Source of the DNA: Psychrobacter maritimus
GTDB taxonomy: Bacteria > Pseudomonadota > Gammaproteobacteria > Pseudomonadales > Moraxellaceae
DNA length: 64,000 nucleotides
Reading direction: 5' to 3'
Assembly (NCBI RefSeq): GCF_904846345.1
Contig: NZ_CAJHAJ010000001.1
Span: 558,001-622,000, forward strand
Each line of letters opens with the position of its first letter. Positions within the stretch are counted from its first letter, which is position 1. Below are positions 9,003-17,689 of the stretch, piece after piece. The position numbers and the translations under genes were made by a program. The notes beneath the pieces were generated by a model. The model worked only from the letters and a program-made list of their open reading frames with translations. It did not search any database and was not told where the DNA came from.

Positions 9003-10137
9003 CAGTGCTATTAAAGCCCACACGGATACCGAGCGTCGGAATCAATTGGCGTTTAATAATGCGCGTAATGGTCGTAAGCTTGTCATACAGCTCTTGCTGG
9101 GTAGCTTTATCAGCAGTCGCTAAGTCTTCTGGCATTTGCGCCAATAATGTGGTCGCATCAGCAAGTGCGGTCGATAGATTATCCGCCACTGCGTTTTCAT
9201 TATTGCCACCAAGAATAGCGGTTAAGACAGGATCGGTCATTGCTTTATTGAGCGTGGCCAATTTAGCATTGATAATCGCGCGGCTTTGCCCTGCGGTCGC
9301 AGCTGGCAGGTGACCTTTTTTCTTACCGGTTAAGCCTAATGGCTGATCAATGGCATTGGACTTCATGGTCTCAACCAATGACAATAAAGAATTAAACCAT
9401 TGGTTTAAACCTTGGTCACTCTCAGCGGTTTTATCAATCGCTAATAAAGTGATTGAGTTTTGCTGCCAGTTTTTCTCAATATCTTTAAGGCGCGTGCTTA
9501 AGGCACTACTTGCGCTCATCACATAAGCACATTGCCCAGCATTCAAGCTATCATTGGCATATAACGCTTCTTCTAATCCTGGTATACCTTGGACAATAGC
9601 GCTCTCGTTAGCCAGTTGCTCAGCGGTAAGCTTGGGATTGGTAGCAATGAGATCGGCAACGCCACCATGTACCAGACCGCGCTCATCAGGATAATAATTG
9701 ATATATAAATTACTCATACTCGCTGTCGCTGGGCCAAAATTAATCATCTCAGCGCCAGCCCATGCTTGTGCGAGCACTAGCCATTGGTCGCGCAGCGCTT
9801 GCAGCTCATCACCGCTGACTGGCGCTTGCTGACAAGATTTCTGTGCCAACTCATGCAGTAAATCACTCTGCTTCGCGGCATCCGCATAAGCGGGAATAAC
9901 AATATCATTTGCCACATGGGTCAAATAGGTCTTTTCAGTATCGGCGCTAATATCAACAGCGGTAATCTTATCTGCACTATTGTCTTTTTCAGCTGTAGCC
10001 GTAGAAGTAGCGCTCTCTTGGGCAACTTGGCTGTCTACTTCTGGCGCTTTGCTCTCATCAGCAGGTTTGACGCAGCTGATAAGGATACCCGCACTTAGTG
10101 CTGATAGTGCCATTGCTAAAGCATGGTTTATTTTCAT
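8992..10137 (-). CDS. Imelysin-family (M75/EfeO-like) lipoprotein, second copy
   Basis: A 381-residue predicted lipoprotein: signal peptide with lipobox LISC (C22), an acidic Ala/Ser-rich linker, then an all-helical imelysin domain (PAYADAAKQSD..., WAGAEMINFGPATASM, GIPGLEEALY). The imelysin fold is a duplicated helical bundle proposed to bind iron or haem at the cell surface. This copy lacks the clear GxHxxE found in the other imelysin gene of the cluster, so its metal-binding role is less certain. It starts 115 bp after the DUF1111 gene and overlaps the DUF1513 gene. Confidence 0.85.
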   Translation of the reverse strand: MKINHALAMALSALSAGILISCVKPADESKAPEVDSQVAQESATSTATAEKDNSADKITAVDISADTEKTYLTHVANDIVIPAYADAAKQSDLLHELAQKSCQQAPVSGDELQALRDQWLVLAQAWAGAEMINFGPATASMSNLYINYYPDERGLVHGGVADLIATNPKLTAEQLANESAIVQGIPGLEEALYANDSLNAGQCAYVMSASSALSTRLKDIEKNWQQNSITLLAIDKTAESDQGLNQWFNSLLSLVETMKSNAIDQPLGLTGKKKGHLPAATAGQSRAIINAKLATLNKAMTDPVLTAILGGNNENAVADNLSTALADATTLLAQMPEDLATADKATQQELYDKLTTITRIIKRQLIPTLGIRVGFNSTDGD

Positions 10138-10252
10138 AGGTTTCTCGGTATTTATATGGCTATTGATATGAGTAATTATTTAAATCTGTACATTTAAGGC
10201 GGGCAATTTTTGAATAGCTTTTAAATGGCTTTTAAAGTGTATAGCCTGACTT

Positions 10253-11914
10253 TTATAATGACTTTAAGAACGCATTTAATTCACTGCGCCCTTGTTTGTC
10301 TAACTTTAATACCTTTTGTTTCTGCTTTTCCGCTTCACCGCCATGCCAAAGTACCGCTTCCATCAGCGTACGAGCGCGACCATCATGTAAAAATGTCGCT
10401 TGCGAATCAACGGTTTGCGCAAGCCCAATACCCCATAATGCAGGCGTACGCCATTCATAAGAATTGGCCAAAAATTCAACTTGTAAGTCTTTCGATGGCA
10501 GCTTGCCAGCGATAGTACGATCAGCAAGATCATTTCCCATGTCATGTAGCAATAAATCGGTATAAGGATAAATCACTTGCCCATGCTGCTCAAGATGGTC
10601 ATCGTCGGTTTTTGGCAACTGATATCTTGGCGTATGACAGCTTTGACAGCCCATATCATAAAAGCGTTTTTTGCCTGCTAATACTAGCTTATCATCAGCA
10701 TTGCGGCGATGCGGCACCGCTAAATTGCGGGTATAAAATTCAACGAACTTTGCCACTTCATCATTGACTTCAACCGGTGGTTTGCCATTGCCTTGCTCAT
10801 CAGCACCCGTTGCCGCATTTATACAAGCGGTCTGCGTGGGCATGCAAGATTCATGCGGACGGATATTGGAGGTCAGCCCCATATCTTCATTAAAGGCACT
10901 TTGGTTTTGGGTGGTGAGTTTGGTTTGACCAGCTTTCCAACCAAAGCGACCTAATGCCACTTTGCCCGTTTGTGGATCCATAACCCAGTTAAATTTGCCG
11001 CTAATATCGCTATTGGCATTATTTGTTTTTATCGCTTGTTTTTTAATGGCTTCGTCTGGAATTTGCTCGAGTAGCCCAAGCCCAATCATAGGTAAGGCAA
11101 CACGCGGCGACACCATCAGCTCATCATCAAATGCACCATAACCGGGTTTGGTTAAGTTAAAGGTTGGCGACCGCAGTGTTTCGACATGACCATCAGCAAA
11201 GGTGACGGGCTTGTCTGTCCACTGTACCGCAATGCGCGCTTCAGCAGGTACACCTTGAATACCGCGATCTTGCAATTGGCCGCCATACATGGGATGCACA
11301 ACTTTCTCTATCAAGGAATTCTCTAATTTTTGGCGCTGCTCCTCGGTAGTAGCAGGCATAGCAAGGCGGATAAGCAAGCTATCAGCATCATCCTCACTGC
11401 TCATCGGCGCATGACCGCGACCGTCTTTGATATGACAGGATTGACAGGCAGCCACGTTAAATAAAGCGCCAAGCCCATCGCGGCTATCGGTACTCGCCGG
11501 CGCAACCACCCACGGCTGCCTAAAAAATGCATTACCGATAAAAAAAGAACCTTTACGTGAAGCGGTAATATTTGAGGAAGGTTTAGAGTAGCTCTCGCTA
11601 GTGGTGATACTAATACCAGTATCGCCGCCTTGCTTAATTTCTTGCGCATCAAAGCTGGCAAGCTGCTGCATAGGCACGCCAGCTAATGTCTCAATAGTCT
11701 GGACACGTTCAGAAGTGATTGCTTCAGAATGGCTGCTTTCCGAGGGTTTGCCGTCATCTGTAGCATTATTAGCAACATTATCGCTTGGCTGACAGGCGCT
11801 TATTGATAGTGCACATACTATTCCTAGCGATAGCTTCAGTGGCGAATGCTTAAATATTAAAGAGCAATAAAACGCGATAGATTGTTTAGCTTTTAACACA
11901 TTACTGCTGCTCAT
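10253..11914 (-). CDS. Di-haem oxidoreductase (DUF1111/DHOR) lipoprotein
   Basis: 553 residues with a signal peptide and lipobox-like ISAC (C41). Two CxxCH haem-attachment motifs are visible: CQSCH at 157-161 and CQSCH at 423-427. Between and after them lie AFDDELMVSPRVALPMIGLGLLE and the C-terminal 'FLHDGRARTLMEAVLWHGGEAE' typical of DUF1111 'thiol oxidoreductase-like' di-haem proteins, distant relatives of MauG/CcpA peroxidases. It would need the Ccm haem-delivery genes, also present in this window. It lies between the two imelysin genes, a combination common in Fur-controlled clusters. The electron partner and substrate are unknown. Confidence 0.88.
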   Translation of the reverse strand: MSSSNVLKAKQSIAFYCSLIFKHSPLKLSLGIVCALSISACQPSDNVANNATDDGKPSESSHSEAITSERVQTIETLAGVPMQQLASFDAQEIKQGGDTGISITTSESYSKPSSNITASRKGSFFIGNAFFRQPWVVAPASTDSRDGLGALFNVAACQSCHIKDGRGHAPMSSEDDADSLLIRLAMPATTEEQRQKLENSLIEKVVHPMYGGQLQDRGIQGVPAEARIAVQWTDKPVTFADGHVETLRSPTFNLTKPGYGAFDDELMVSPRVALPMIGLGLLEQIPDEAIKKQAIKTNNANSDISGKFNWVMDPQTGKVALGRFGWKAGQTKLTTQNQSAFNEDMGLTSNIRPHESCMPTQTACINAATGADEQGNGKPPVEVNDEVAKFVEFYTRNLAVPHRRNADDKLVLAGKKRFYDMGCQSCHTPRYQLPKTDDDHLEQHGQVIYPYTDLLLHDMGNDLADRTIAGKLPSKDLQVEFLANSYEWRTPALWGIGLAQTVDSQATFLHDGRARTLMEAVLWHGGEAEKQKQKVLKLDKQGRSELNAFLKSL

Positions 11915-12043
11915 AGGGAACCTTAGTTCTAATATAGAACCATTAAAATCGCGTGCTATAATTTTTTTACTTCTATTCGATAAGTATTTCTATTCAATAT
12001 AGTATTCACTGCGCTATGACATATCTGGCTATTAATACGCTAT

Positions 12044-12081
12044 AAAAAAAACACGCTGCCAACGGTAGTCGACAACGTGTG
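12044..12081 (-). terminator. Terminator downstream of imelysin irpA-like gene
   Basis: Read on the minus strand, ACACGTTG...CAGCGTGT pairs (one G-U), with an inner wobble-rich stem and TACC loop, followed by seven T. It sits about 130 bp past the imelysin stop and about 130 bp before the DUF1111 gene, so it may partly separate the two. Confidence 0.7.
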
Positions 12082-12213
12082 TATTATACCTAAATTATTT
12101 TTCTATGAAAATAATTCTCATTCGCTTATAGTGACTTATTAGGCATATAAAACCAAGCCTATACGTACAGCGACAAACACACAGCCAATTGACGGTATTA
12201 AATACGCATTGTC

Positions 12214-13668
12214 TTAAAACTGTGAGCCTGCATCGGCGTCTAGATTATCAATACCAACTGCTTTTGCAGCGTTTTCAATACCAGCGGTTAGCTCTTGTAA
12301 GCTCGTAATGCTGCTTTCAATCCAACCACGGCGTTTATTTTGCTCCTCAGCAGAGATACCATGCTTGCTTGCTTGTCCTACCGTCGCAATCATTTGGTCG
12401 ACCTTGATGCCTTCTTTTTCGCCTTTATCAACAATTACCTTAAAGGCCGCTTCTACTTTAGCAAAATCAGCCGCGAGCTTATCAGCCGCCTCTGTATTAC
12501 CGGTATCAATAAGATAGTGTTTAACGCCATATCCACCGACCGTTTTACCGGCGACGGTTTTATAGCTACCATTAAAGACATTTTGAATACCGCGGGCATT
12601 ATTGGCATAGCTTAAATGGGTTAAATCACTAAAACATTCATGCTCATCTTCGGTAGAGCCGGTGACAAAGGCCACTTGTATGCGCTCAGATGCAAGCTCA
12701 CCAAGTGCTAAGCTGCCCATTTGGTACATAATTTGACGTAGACCATTTTTGTCTTTACGTTCCATTATGTCGCTACGCAAGGTGTTTTCGCTGTTAGGCT
12801 GCCACTGGGCTTCCATCGCAGTCAAATCATCAACCAATAACTGAGTAACCGCTTTTAAATACTGCCCACGGCGCTCGCAAATACTGGCATCAGTATTGAC
12901 CGTGTCACCGCTGGTGCATTCACCGTCGGGTGCTATATAGTCGCTCACTGGACGGTTACCTGCGCCCTCACCGACGCCATTGGTATCTTGACCCCACAGC
13001 ATAAACTCAATCGCATGATAGCCGGTGGTAACATTGGCTTCACTGCCACCAATCTCACTCATCTCAGCCAATAACTCAGGCGTAATGGTGGTCGTATCTT
13101 GTTTTAGGCTACCGACTGTAATGCTGTCACTGTTGATAATATTGTCCTGACTGTTATATTCACCCTCATAACTGTCACTCACATAATCAATCAATGCCTC
13201 ATCAAGCGGCCAAGCATTTACCTGCCCTTCCCAGCCATCGATACTGCCAAGCGCACGTTTGTCATTAGCCGTCACAAAGCCTTCGTCAAAGCGGAATATT
13301 TCAGTCTGTGAATACGGCTGGCGCGCCGCTTTATAAGCCGCTTTTGCAGCGTCAAGATTTTCTTGGGTCGGCGTTTCTACATAAGTATTAACCGCCGTTT
13401 GTAAAAGTTTGGCGGTTTCTAAAGAATCTTTATAGGCGGCGTGCGCCATATCAGCATAGCTAATCAGCAGACGATCAATATGAGCTTGGGCGGCCGCTGA
13501 CGAGGTTTTATTGTCTGTTTTTTCAGTGCCTTGGACGTCAGCTTGGGCGTCCGTACTTGCAGTCTCATCAGACTGCTTGCTACAACCCGATATCATTAAT
13601 ATCCCTGCCAGAGCAGCAGCTAAAGTAGTCGGTAAAATTTTACGGCTTGGCGCTGGGCTGATATTCAT
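12214..13668 (-). CDS. Imelysin-family iron-regulated lipoprotein (IrpA-like)
   Basis: 484-residue lipoprotein: signal peptide with lipobox ISGC (C29), a hydrophilic linker, then the imelysin peptidase-like domain. The diagnostic GxHxxE motif is GYHAIEFMLWGQD (G216, H218, E221), followed by ICERRGQYLKAVTQLLVDDL and 'GSLALGELASERI'. IrpA/ICMP-type proteins are Fur-controlled surface or periplasmic proteins implicated in iron uptake; despite the M75 name, peptidase activity is not established. It is the first gene of the minus-strand iron module, with a Fur-box-like site over its promoter. Confidence 0.9.
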   Translation of the reverse strand: MNISPAPSRKILPTTLAAALAGILMISGCSKQSDETASTDAQADVQGTEKTDNKTSSAAAQAHIDRLLISYADMAHAAYKDSLETAKLLQTAVNTYVETPTQENLDAAKAAYKAARQPYSQTEIFRFDEGFVTANDKRALGSIDGWEGQVNAWPLDEALIDYVSDSYEGEYNSQDNIINSDSITVGSLKQDTTTITPELLAEMSEIGGSEANVTTGYHAIEFMLWGQDTNGVGEGAGNRPVSDYIAPDGECTSGDTVNTDASICERRGQYLKAVTQLLVDDLTAMEAQWQPNSENTLRSDIMERKDKNGLRQIMYQMGSLALGELASERIQVAFVTGSTEDEHECFSDLTHLSYANNARGIQNVFNGSYKTVAGKTVGGYGVKHYLIDTGNTEAADKLAADFAKVEAAFKVIVDKGEKEGIKVDQMIATVGQASKHGISAEEQNKRRGWIESSITSLQELTAGIENAAKAVGIDNLDADAGSQF

Positions 13669-13824
13669 ACACGTCCTCGATGAGATACACTAAATAAAAT
13701 AGCAAAGTAGAAGTCCAGAGAGTTATAAGGAGAAAATTCAGCAAGATAAGTAGCAAATATTGATTAGAGTAAAACTGTCGATTTCACAATATCATTACAT
13801 GCTAGCAGAATTAAATACTTGCGA

Positions 13825-13853
13825 ATTATAATGTTATTGATAACTATTATCAA
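13825..13853 (-). promoter_or_regulatory. Sigma70 promoter of the iron module
   Basis: On the minus strand: TTGATA, exactly 17 bp, TATAAT. It lies about 160 bp upstream of the imelysin start codon and predicts a long 5' untranslated region. Confidence 0.7.
13838..13852. promoter_or_regulatory. Fur-box-like operator
   Basis: TGATAACTATTATCA is a 7-1-7 inverted repeat with one mismatch to the TGATAATnATTATCA Fur core. It overlaps the -35 element and spacer of the promoter at 13825-13853, an ideal position for iron-dependent repression. Confidence 0.7.
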
Positions 13854-13898
13854 ATATAATTTTGAAATCCTACATAAGTTTTATGACAAATTTCAGGC

Positions 13899-13929
13899 AA
13901 AAAAAGACCAGCTTTGCGCTGGTCTTTTT
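13899..13929. terminator. Terminator of the OmpA-like lipoprotein gene
   Basis: Perfect 8-bp stem AGACCAGC / GCTGGTCT with a 5-nt loop and A/T runs on both sides. It lies 60 bp after the stop of the minus-strand OmpA-like gene. Confidence 0.9.
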
Positions 13930-13990
13930 GTCTCATTCTTTATTTTTTCTTGATTTTTAGTCAAACAATTTTTTAGTCAATCAATATTGA

Positions 13991-14644
13991 TTAACGAACG
14001 CTGTTTGGCGCATTAACGGTTAGCTCTACACGGCGGTTTTGTTGACGACCATATTCACTGCTGTTATCAGCAACTGGACGCGACTCGCCATAAGCGACTA
14101 CGTTGATACGGTTAGAAGCTACGCCACGTGCACTTAAGTAGTTCGCTACTGCATAAGCGCGGTCACGTGATAACTTCATGTTATAAGCATCAGCACCTTT
14201 ACTGTCGGTATGACCAGCGATAGTAATGGTGTTTTGGTTATATTCATTCATTGTAGAGGCAAGCTTATCAAGCGTTGGTCTAAATGATGGGTTTAAAGAC
14301 GCATCATCAAATGAGAACGTGATATTACCTGGCATAACCAAGTCAATGTTACCATTAGCATTCGGTGTAACCGTCACACCAGTACCAGCCATTTGCTGTT
14401 GAAGTTGCTTGGCTTGACGATCCATATAGTAACCAACGCCAGCACCTAGTGCAGCGCCAATAGCAGCATCACGACCAGTTTTGTCGCCACCTGTTGCTTT
14501 TGAGATAGTCGCGCCACCAGCTGCACCAGCTAATGCGCCAAGTGCAGACTTGTTAAGCGTCTGTTGGCCAGTGTATGGATCTGTAGCACAACCGCTTAGA
14601 GCCAAACCTGATGCCACTGCTGCAATCATTAATGTATTACGCAT
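13991..14644 (-). CDS. OmpA-family outer-membrane lipoprotein (YiaD-like)
   Basis: 217 aa. Lipoprotein signal ALSGC (C19), then a Gly/Ala-rich glycine-zipper region (about 30-75: ALGALAGAAGGATISK... AAIGAALGAGVGYYMD), then a C-terminal OmpA peptidoglycan-binding domain (FSFDDASLNPSFRPTLDKLA, TITIAGHTDSKGADAYNMKLS, RINVVAYGESRPVADN, NRRVEL). It should sit in the outer membrane and bind meso-DAP peptidoglycan. Close to E. coli YiaD in layout. It has its own terminator; its upstream region holds a 14-bp palindrome. Confidence 0.93.
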   Translation of the reverse strand: MRNTLMIAAVASGLALSGCATDPYTGQQTLNKSALGALAGAAGGATISKATGGDKTGRDAAIGAALGAGVGYYMDRQAKQLQQQMAGTGVTVTPNANGNIDLVMPGNITFSFDDASLNPSFRPTLDKLASTMNEYNQNTITIAGHTDSKGADAYNMKLSRDRAYAVANYLSARGVASNRINVVAYGESRPVADNSSEYGRQQNRRVELTVNAPNSVR

Positions 14645-15227
14645 AATATTTCCTCTTAAGTTAAAAAAATCGATAGATAAATTTGCTTTTTATAAATATT
14701 GCTTATGACCATTATTGGTCAGCAATTATTGGTCAGCAATATCGTTTAGATGTTTATCCACACTTGCTATTATTATGGCAATTGCCATCCATTTGTGTGT
14801 AATATTTTGTCACATCTATGTATGAGAAGTGCATAACTATTTATGACTTATTGCTTAGCAACAGAGCCAATTTGCTACCGCAAGTCACGTTTACAGTCGT
14901 ACACTATAATATTTTTCTGCTAAAATCAGCCAACAAAATGATTATTGCATCCATAATACTAAAACCTGACACTCAATAATAACTGAACTTAGTTAAGGTA
15001 TTAAGTAGTTCAAAATGATAAAAATGCTATTAAAAAGTACGTTAGCTCAATTAAATATAAGCGCTTGTTAACAGAGGCTTATTTATATCATGAGCTTTTA
15101 TATGGCGAAATTATTACTAATAAATAAGAGTCCATATTAAGAATACATTAGTTATATATTTTGAGGTTGATTAAAAAATTCTAAAAAAAGTTGCTTGATT
15201 AACGAAATGAATAGGAAGAAATTGGAT
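14645..15227. other. Long divergent intergenic region (OmpA-like / acyltransferase)
   Basis: About 580 bp, AT-rich. Apart from the palindrome, DnaA-box-like 9-mer and 14-bp duplication near the OmpA-like side, I see no gene, RNA or terminator. It presumably holds promoters for both flanking genes. Confidence 0.4.
14754..14788. promoter_or_regulatory. 14-bp perfect palindrome and a DnaA-box-like 9-mer upstream of the OmpA-like gene
   Basis: ATGGCAATTGCCAT (14775-14788) is a perfect palindrome, and TTATCCACA (14754-14762), a perfect match to the DnaA box consensus, lies 12 bp before it. The pair is 110-145 bp upstream of the OmpA-like gene start. A tandem 14-bp duplication (ATTATTGGTCAGCA twice, 14711-14738) is adjacent. 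The binding protein is unknown. Confidence 0.4.
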
Positions 15228-16190
15228 ATGCGCTTAAATTCTGCCATACAAAAAATACACGAACGTACGCCAAAATTAGCAAAAGCCATGTCGCTTGCGA
15301 CAGCAACTGGGGTCATCGCTGCCAATAGCTTTGGCGGTAGCATTCCGTTATGGCTAATGGGGGTTGGTAAAATCATCACCGGCGCTCCTATCGCCGATAA
15401 GACAGTGATTAAAATCGCTGAACACTGGATTAGCAGCAACAATGCGCTCATCGACAATATGTTGCCGCGTAAAGACTGGCGCATTCATTTGCCAAATGAT
15501 GTCCATATGGACGGTAAGTACCTGCTGGTCAGTAACCATCAATCTTGGGTGGATACCAGCATCGTGCAATATATCAGTGAAAAACGCTTGCCGCTGACCC
15601 GCTTTTTTACCAAGTTTGAGCTGATTTATATTCCTATTGTGGGGCAGGCGTTTTACTTTTTAGACTTCCCAATGATGCGCCGCCACTCTAAAGAAGCGGT
15701 TGCTAAAAACCCTGCCCTTCAAGGTAAAGATATCGAAGAAGCAAAGCGTGCTTGTGCCTTATTAAAAGACAAGCCCTTTACCTTATTGAACTATTTAGAA
15801 GGCACGCGCTTTACCCAAGAAAAGCACGATAAACAAAATTCACCCTATACCCATCTATTAAAACCACGCGCCGGTGGTTTGTCGCTGGCTATTAACGCCT
15901 TGGGCGCTGACATGGATGGTATCTTAGATATGACCATCGTTTATCCTGACGGCGTACCAACCTATGGCGATTTGTGGAAAGGTAATATCAAACGCTTAGG
16001 CGTCGATGTCCGCCATATTAAGATACCTGACGAGCTGTTTGCGGGTATTCAAAACGGTGGTTACGAAAACGATGACGCAGTCAAAGCGCAGATGTTTGAT
16101 TGGGTCGAGCAAATTTGGCGTCAAAAGGATCAACGCATTACTGAGATGCTTGCTGAATTTGATGACACGGCGGTTGATAAAATGCCTTAG
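15228..16190 (+). CDS. Lysophospholipid acyltransferase family protein (PlsC-like)
   Basis: 320 aa from ATG 15228. The catalytic HxxxxD motif is in VSNHQSWVDTSIVQ, followed by FFTKFELIYIPIVGQAFYFLDFPMMRRHS and the EGTRFT motif, the ordered PlsC blocks. Layout and length resemble E. coli YihG, an inner-membrane 1-acylglycerol-3-phosphate acyltransferase paralogue. Start chosen at ATG 15228 because AGGAAG lies nine bases upstream; the frame is also open to TTG 15195 and ATG 15207, neither with an RBS. A Rho-independent hairpin follows the gene, so it is probably monocistronic. Confidence 0.88.
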   Translation: MRLNSAIQKIHERTPKLAKAMSLATATGVIAANSFGGSIPLWLMGVGKIITGAPIADKTVIKIAEHWISSNNALIDNMLPRKDWRIHLPNDVHMDGKYLLVSNHQSWVDTSIVQYISEKRLPLTRFFTKFELIYIPIVGQAFYFLDFPMMRRHSKEAVAKNPALQGKDIEEAKRACALLKDKPFTLLNYLEGTRFTQEKHDKQNSPYTHLLKPRAGGLSLAINALGADMDGILDMTIVYPDGVPTYGDLWKGNIKRLGVDVRHIKIPDELFAGIQNGGYENDDAVKAQMFDWVEQIWRQKDQRITEMLAEFDDTAVDKMP

Positions 16191-16221
16191 GATTAGAATA
16201 AAATGTAAAATCTCTATTATT

Positions 16222-16252
16222 AAAATCCGTTGCTACTGTCAGCGGATTTTTT
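16222..16252 (+). terminator. Terminator of the acyltransferase gene
   Basis: Stem ATCCGTTG / CAGCGGAT (one G-U), 7-nt loop, then six T, 30 bp after the stop codon. Confidence 0.88.
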
Positions 16253-16414
16253 CTATAAAAAGATAATGGCTAAAATACCAAATTATAATGGTTGATGGCT
16301 TGTTTTTTGGCATGATTCATTGATAATGTGAATAACCATTAAAACTCGTTACTTATTTGGTAGTGATTGGCATAAAGCGACTCACTACTGATGCCATTTA
16401 CCACTTAATAAGGT

Positions 16415-17515
16415 ATGACTGTGTCCGCCTCTTCTACTAGCAGCGCCCCTATAGAATCAACATCCGCGCGCAATCAGTCCTCAGACTTATCGAATAGTCC
16501 ACCACCAAGACCGAATCGTCCCAAGCCCAATCGCTTGAAGCTGACCTATGATATCGTGATGATTATCGCCATCAGTATTGATTTATTATTAATCGGTATT
16601 GACGCTATTTTGATGAGTGGTTTTAGTCGTGATGCGACGCAGTGGTTGACCCTGAGTGAGGCATTAAACTGGTATCAAAGTAATATCCATGATTCGTTAC
16701 GGACAGCCGGTGGCTTCTTTACCTTATTTTTGATTGGAGAGCTGCTATTACGCTGGGCGATTGCTATTAAAGAAAAGGTTTATTACCGCTGGTTCTTTTT
16801 TCCTTTTGTCCACTGGTATGAAGTGTTAGGCTGTTTCCCGCAGCTGCGCGCGCTGCGTTTATTTCGCGCGGTGATTATCGGACGCCGATTATATCAATTG
16901 GGTTATCAAGTATTGCCGCAGCCGTGGATTAACCGCATTAATTTTTATATCGATTTACTTTTAGAAGAGCTGTCTGACCGCGTCATCTTAACGACCATTC
17001 AGACCTTTCGGCAGCAGCTCACCGACCCTAAAATGCATAAATCGTTCATTGAGTCGACCATCGCGCGCAATCGCAATGAGATTGAGGCGGCGGTGCTATC
17101 GCTGCTACGTAAAGAGCTGGCACCAAAACTCCAAGCACTCACCGAGTCATCAGGCGGCGGCACCATTATCGCCACTGAAATGGGCAATGCGATTAAAGAG
17201 GGATTGGCCAATACGCCTGAGCTACGCCGCTATCTGCGCATGATACCTATTGCTGGTAGCTTAATTGAGTCTCAGCTTCAACATGTCGGGCATAATATTG
17301 GTGAAAATGTGGTATATGCGCTTAATGAGCGCCTGCTTGACGCCGAACGTCTCGATGCTTTGATGGTCGCTATTGCCAGCGGCGTCGCTCAAATCGATAC
17401 CGATAACAGTGCCCTTGATACATTAGTCTCAAGTATTATTGCCGATAGTTTGAATGAGTTTGAGGCACAAATAAAAGTGCAGCAGTGGAAGCATCAGGAC
17501 ATGCTTAGGTTGTAG
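16415..17515 (+). CDS. Membrane protein with voltage-sensor-like segment, function unknown
   Basis: 366 aa, not confidently assigned. A Pro/Ser-rich cytoplasmic-like N-terminus (1-40) is followed by hydrophobic helices at about 44-67 and 98-118, then a short aromatic stretch (YYRWFFFPFVHWYEVLG) and a segment with arginine every third residue (R145, R148, R151), as in the S4 helix of voltage-gated ion channels. No pore or selectivity filter is visible. The C-terminal half (about 170-366) is amphipathic and helical. AAGG at 16410-16413 is one base from ATG 16415 but seven from GTG 16421, so GTG may be the true start. Upstream of minC, but separated. Confidence 0.7.
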   Translation: MTVSASSTSSAPIESTSARNQSSDLSNSPPPRPNRPKPNRLKLTYDIVMIIAISIDLLLIGIDAILMSGFSRDATQWLTLSEALNWYQSNIHDSLRTAGGFFTLFLIGELLLRWAIAIKEKVYYRWFFFPFVHWYEVLGCFPQLRALRLFRAVIIGRRLYQLGYQVLPQPWINRINFYIDLLLEELSDRVILTTIQTFRQQLTDPKMHKSFIESTIARNRNEIEAAVLSLLRKELAPKLQALTESSGGGTIIATEMGNAIKEGLANTPELRRYLRMIPIAGSLIESQLQHVGHNIGENVVYALNERLLDAERLDALMVAIASGVAQIDTDNSALDTLVSSIIADSLNEFEAQIKVQQWKHQDMLRL

Positions 17516-17689
17516 CATTTTTAGTCAAAGCGGGCTTAGCAAAAACTGGATTACCAAGAACGAACTACCAAGAACTGACTTAATAAGAAAGAACTGGCTT
17601 TTAATCACTATAGTTTTATATAGCCATACTTTGATAATAAAAACGGCACCGTGAACACCGCAATACGACCATTTTTGAGGATTTATATT

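Noticed and set aside
12107..12125. Second Fur-box-like sequence (GAAAATAATTCTCATTCGC)
   Set aside because: Only about 13 of 19 positions match the 19-bp consensus, and a terminator lies between it and the next gene.
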